In this document: piece by piece, positions 58,913 to 62,000 of the stretch | How the letters are laid out: each line of letters starts with the position of its first letter | Position numbering within the stretch: position 1 is the stretch's first letter | From: Neocallimastix lanati (nom. inval.) | Lineage: Eukaryota > Neocallimastigomycota > Neocallimastigomycetes > Neocallimastigales > Neocallimastigaceae | Reading direction: 5' to 3' | Assembly (NCBI GenBank): GCA_016946835.1 | Contig: JACVTC010000028.1 | Coordinates: 227,501 to 289,500 of the forward strand | DNA length: 62,000 nt | Notes under the pieces: generated by a model | Seen by the model: only the letters and a program-made list of their open reading frames with translations | Database searches by the model: none | Told to the model about the DNA's origin: nothing | Position numbers and translations under genes: made by a program

Positions 58913-60560
58913 TAACAAAGAATTCTCATGATACAAGGTAAATTGCCTTGAAATATTTTTCTATTATTTTTCAATAAAATCTTGGGAAGGATCATTTCTA
59001 AAATGGCTGAAACTGGCTGAAACTCTGCTACAGTTGTTCCTATTCCAAAGAAAAGGTGATTGTAATCTTTTCCAACGGTAGTAATTATTATAAGAGGTAT
59101 TTTCTCTAAAATCCATGTTGATTCTTAAAAAATCATTACTTTAAAAAAAAAAAAAATAATTATCTGATTAGAATTTCAAAATATGTTTTTTTTTTTTTTT
59201 TAGTTTCCTGTTTTTTGACAATTTTTTTTATATGACATGAACAATTCTTTTTTTCGTAATCATAGAAAGAGTATATTAGCCTTTTATGTCTTTTATATTT
59301 CTCTAGAAGAGGAATTTGTCAAAGAAGATAAAAAAAAAATTTTTTTTTTGAAAAATAGATTTACTTAAGGTCGCTTTTCTCTTGATCTTTAAAAAAAAAA
59401 AAAAAAAAAAAGGCCTACGACTTCTGCTACTGCTATCCCTATCTACCTACAATAACATTCTCACTTAAAATTATTTCATCTTGATATGTAGACTTTCAAA
59501 AAGCAAGAGCTCCCTCACCTAAAACATGAAAACATGCTTATCTGATGCATTCACTATTAATCGAGAAGTAGGAACAAGGTTTTGTCCCCACTCTATCTCC
59601 TATATATATTATTTATTATTTAACTTTTTTTTTTTTTTTTTTTTTTTTTTATAAATGATATTTTAAATAATTGTAATAAATATGGTATGAATATTAGAAA
59701 TATATATATATATAATGTTGTGATAATCTCCCTACAGATAATATTATGCTAATGGCACCAACTGAAATTAAAATAAAGGCTTCTCCTTGGTCATGTATTT
59801 TAACTAAAATGGGAAACTAATACTACTACTATTACTATCAGAAGTGGTAGATTTTTTTTTTTTTTTTTTTTTTTCTGGACAATTGTCCTATAGTATTTAT
59901 AAGTTTGCCTGTGCTGTGGAGAAGAAGATGAACAGTCGTTTATCCATCCATCGAATTTTCGAAATGTTCTACCTTTTTTCAAATATATAGATGTGAATCT
60001 TAACATGGATTTCATCAATGACCCTTTTTTTATAATATTCAATGATAGAGAAAAAAAAAAAAAAAAAAAGGACTCTTTTCTTTATTACCAACATTATTCT
60101 AATTTTTTTTAGAAAAAAGGAAAAGAAAAAAAAAAAATTTTTTTTTTTTTATTTATATATATATTTTATATTTTATAATATTCCTTCTTGGTGGACTTTC
60201 AGCTCTTTTGAGTTAGCTTTTTAATTCGATTTAGGTGGAATTTCAGCTCTTTCTTGTATTATCTTTTTAATTTGATTTCAGTGATAAATCCTTCAGTATC
60301 ATGAGTGTGTTTGTCAACGGCGTACCGATATAGCTTAGAAGCAATGCTATCGGTAATCCTATTACATATATTTTAGACAAAAATACTTACAGTCCAGTCT
60401 AGTTAGGTCCTTTCACAGAATCTATATATACAGATAGTAATTCTCTTAATAATGAGAATCTTTCTGTATTTTTCAAGGGAGAGTTTAATGGACACCATAC
60501 TATCTATTTTAAAGATGTTACCTCTTTGTTTTATTATTATTTTATATTTAAATGGAGATT
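58590..60560 (+). pseudogene. Heavily decayed LINE (B-like) with expanded homopolymers
   Basis: Blocks of the LINE protein follow in the expected order but in different frames. PPEDQLNQW, then AEHYRDLVSDP near 58610-58660. SATVVPIPKK-like sequence near 59030. EEFVKED/ICQRR-like sequence near 59310. LDL-(A run)-AYD near 59390-59415. CPHSISYIYYLL-like sequence near 59585. A degenerate FADD (DNIMLMAPTEIK) near 59740. CLCCGEEDEQSFIH near 59910. LLGGLSALL near 60190 and ESLMDTILSILKMLPL near 60480-60520. The last part is closest to element B. The 5' third (endonuclease) is missing. Long A or T tracts have grown inside the copy. Confidence 0.85.
58800..58840 (+). mobile_element. Possible LINE 3'-tail remnant inside the decayed region
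   Basis: AAATAAAGTTGCTCCCTAGT followed by CTAGAA resembles the terminal motif of elements A and B, but no A tail follows. It may be the end of a separate truncated insertion into the older copy. Confidence 0.4.
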
Positions 60561-60672
60561 AAGTTACTACTACCTATTGTATATACATCACTACATCACA
60601 CAGAAATTTTTCTTTTTTTTAAACTTTGGAATTTATTTTTATTCTATATTACATTAAATTTTCAATGATTAA

Positions 60673-60721
<49 letters not shown>

Positions 60722-62000
60722 ATTATTTTTTATTATTTTTAATCTTTTATATACATTTTATTTATATCTTTAATTTATATAATTTTTTTTTTATAAAAAA
60801 TAAACTCACCACCTTATTTAATTAATAGTAAAATGAGAAAAAAGGGTAATACGAATATGGTTAAAAGAAAAAAAAAAGGAAAAAATAAAAAAGTAAAAAA
60901 GTAAAAAAGTAAAAAATTAAAAAAAAAAAAAAAAAAAAAAGATTTTCATCATTATTGATCTAAGGTATTAAATCAGTGATTTTTAAAATAAACCAATTCT
61001 AATTACAAAAGTTTAATTTTTTTTACTGTTTTTAAATACGTTAATTGGTTGATTTAAATGATTTCTACTACTAGTTATATATATGATATGACAATACTTT
61101 ATCATTTCTATCTAAAAAATTAAAAAGAGTTTAACCATTAATGGATAGTAAGCGTAAAACTATTTAATAAGAAATACAATACGATGAAAAAAAAAAATAA
61201 TAAAAAAAGTTTTATTGAATTGTCCTAATGATATATCTCTGAAATTGATTAGGTTTGAAAACATTTCCAATAATAATGGTTTATTTTTTTATAAAAAAAA
61301 AAAAAAATAAAAAAGATAGATAAATGACGTAAATCCATTATGATGATATAACTGTAAATGTTCCTTTGTATTTTATATATTAAAAGTGGAAATGAAATTG
61401 AAGTTGTACTGATTTTAATTTAAATTGATAAGTATAAACAAGGTAGAAGTAAAAAAAATATATATATATATATCAAACAAGAAATTAATGGTACAGTAAG
61501 TGGAATCCTCATTATTTGCTCATAATGAAGATTATTAGATTATTATTTAGTATAGGATGTTAATTTTTTTTTTTTATTTTATGATATTAATTCAACCCCA
61601 TATCGGATAACTCAGGCATTTAAGGAGAGAAAATTTTGGGATCCATCAAAATTCAATGGTTATTTGAAAAAGGCATTGAGGATATAGAAAAAATGAATAT
61701 AATACTATGGTTCGTTCTACAGATCCATGAATTGATCAAGAGAATGGGAAAAAAGTATTTGATAGATACAGATCAACTTGAGATATTTAAGGAAAACTTT
61801 CTTTCTCACTTATATTATAAGATTAAAAAAGAAAAAATAAAATTTTTAAAATAATAATCAATGTAAAAAAAAAAAAAAAAAAAAAAAAATTTTCTTTAAA
61901 AATAGGTCACAACTTAACTAATGAAAATTACTAAATTAATATATTTGTATATTGTAAATATATATATATAATAATAAAACATTTTATTGTAAAAAGTTTT
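60561..62000. other. AT-rich sequence at the window end
   Basis: T tract of about 40 bases (60680-60713) and A tracts. Apart from a weak 72-codon frame at 61636-61854 nothing is recognised. Confidence 0.45.
61636..61854 (+). CDS. Small hypothetical frame, uncertain
   Basis: Reads MGSIKIQWLFEKGIEDIEKM, then NIILWFVLQIHELIKRMGKK and YLIDTDQLEIFKENFLSHLY. Its amino-acid mix looks protein-like and not repeat-driven, with an amphipathic helix pattern. Upstream, an overlapping frame (YRITQAFKERKFWDPSKF) also looks coding, so the two may be parts of one sequence broken by a one-base shift near 61632. The family is not recognised; it may be a terminal exon or relic of a gene extending beyond what can be linked here. 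Confidence 0.3.
   Translation: MGSIKIQWLFEKGIEDIEKMNIILWFVLQIHELIKRMGKKYLIDTDQLEIFKENFLSHLYYKIKKEKIKFLK

Noticed and set aside
59800-60224. Two frames near 59800-60042 (-) and 60042-60224 (+)
   Set aside because: Both lie in the decayed LINE and its expanded homopolymers; the sense blocks of the LINE on the plus strand explain the sequence better.

Overview
The window looks like a chromosome piece from an anaerobic gut fungus (Neocallimastigomycota, the Piromyces/Neocallimastix group) or a close relative. The evidence is extreme A+T richness, A/T homopolymers of up to about 50 bases, AT-only microsatellites, spliceosomal introns (GT..AG, donors mostly GTAAG or GTAAAT, acceptors often ATAG or AAAAG), and fungal gene families. 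The species cannot be named from the sequence alone. Gene models below were rebuilt by hand from splice sites and reading phase, not from single ORFs.

Layout. 521-1965 (-): peptidyl-tRNA hydrolase in six exons. 4009-7850 (+): a cyclic-nucleotide phosphodiesterase in nine exons; its first exons encode about six membrane helices that a single-ORF view would call a separate membrane protein. 9523-12163 (-): a Pcl/Pho80-type cyclin whose cyclin box is split by long low-complexity insertions and whose upstream half carries two frameshifts and a stop. 13633-14510 (+): a macrophage migration inhibitory factor (MIF)-type tautomerase in five exons, the first coding exon being only the ATG. 14900-25111: a nest of non-LTR retrotransposons, with a solitary 3' tail, a 5' fragment, and two complete single-ORF elements (1361 and at least 1345 residues) head to tail, the second inserted at the poly(A) tail of the first. 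26500-28830: a decayed copy of the same type. 32162-34780 (+): a Ccc1/VIT1 vacuolar iron transporter in six exons. 36625-42786 (-): an intronless orphan of 2053 residues, mostly disordered. 42787-51439: about 8.7 kb without a recognisable gene. 51440-57038 (+): a UNC13/Git1-like C2-MHD1-C2-MHD2 protein in five exons. 57905-60560: a short 3'-end LINE copy, a 275-bp (AAT)n block and a second heavily decayed LINE. 60560-62000 holds almost nothing.

The host genes form no operon or cluster. Two belong to systems tied to cAMP signalling in other fungi (the phosphodiesterase and the Git1-like protein), but proximity alone proves nothing. The most interesting points are the membrane-anchored phosphodiesterase, the LINEs with an N-terminal RRM-like region and a GC-rich nucleotide block conserved between diverged copies, the shared 3' terminal motif of the LINEs and of short solitary tails, and a decayed LINE in which short A or T runs have visibly grown in place into 20+ base homopolymers.
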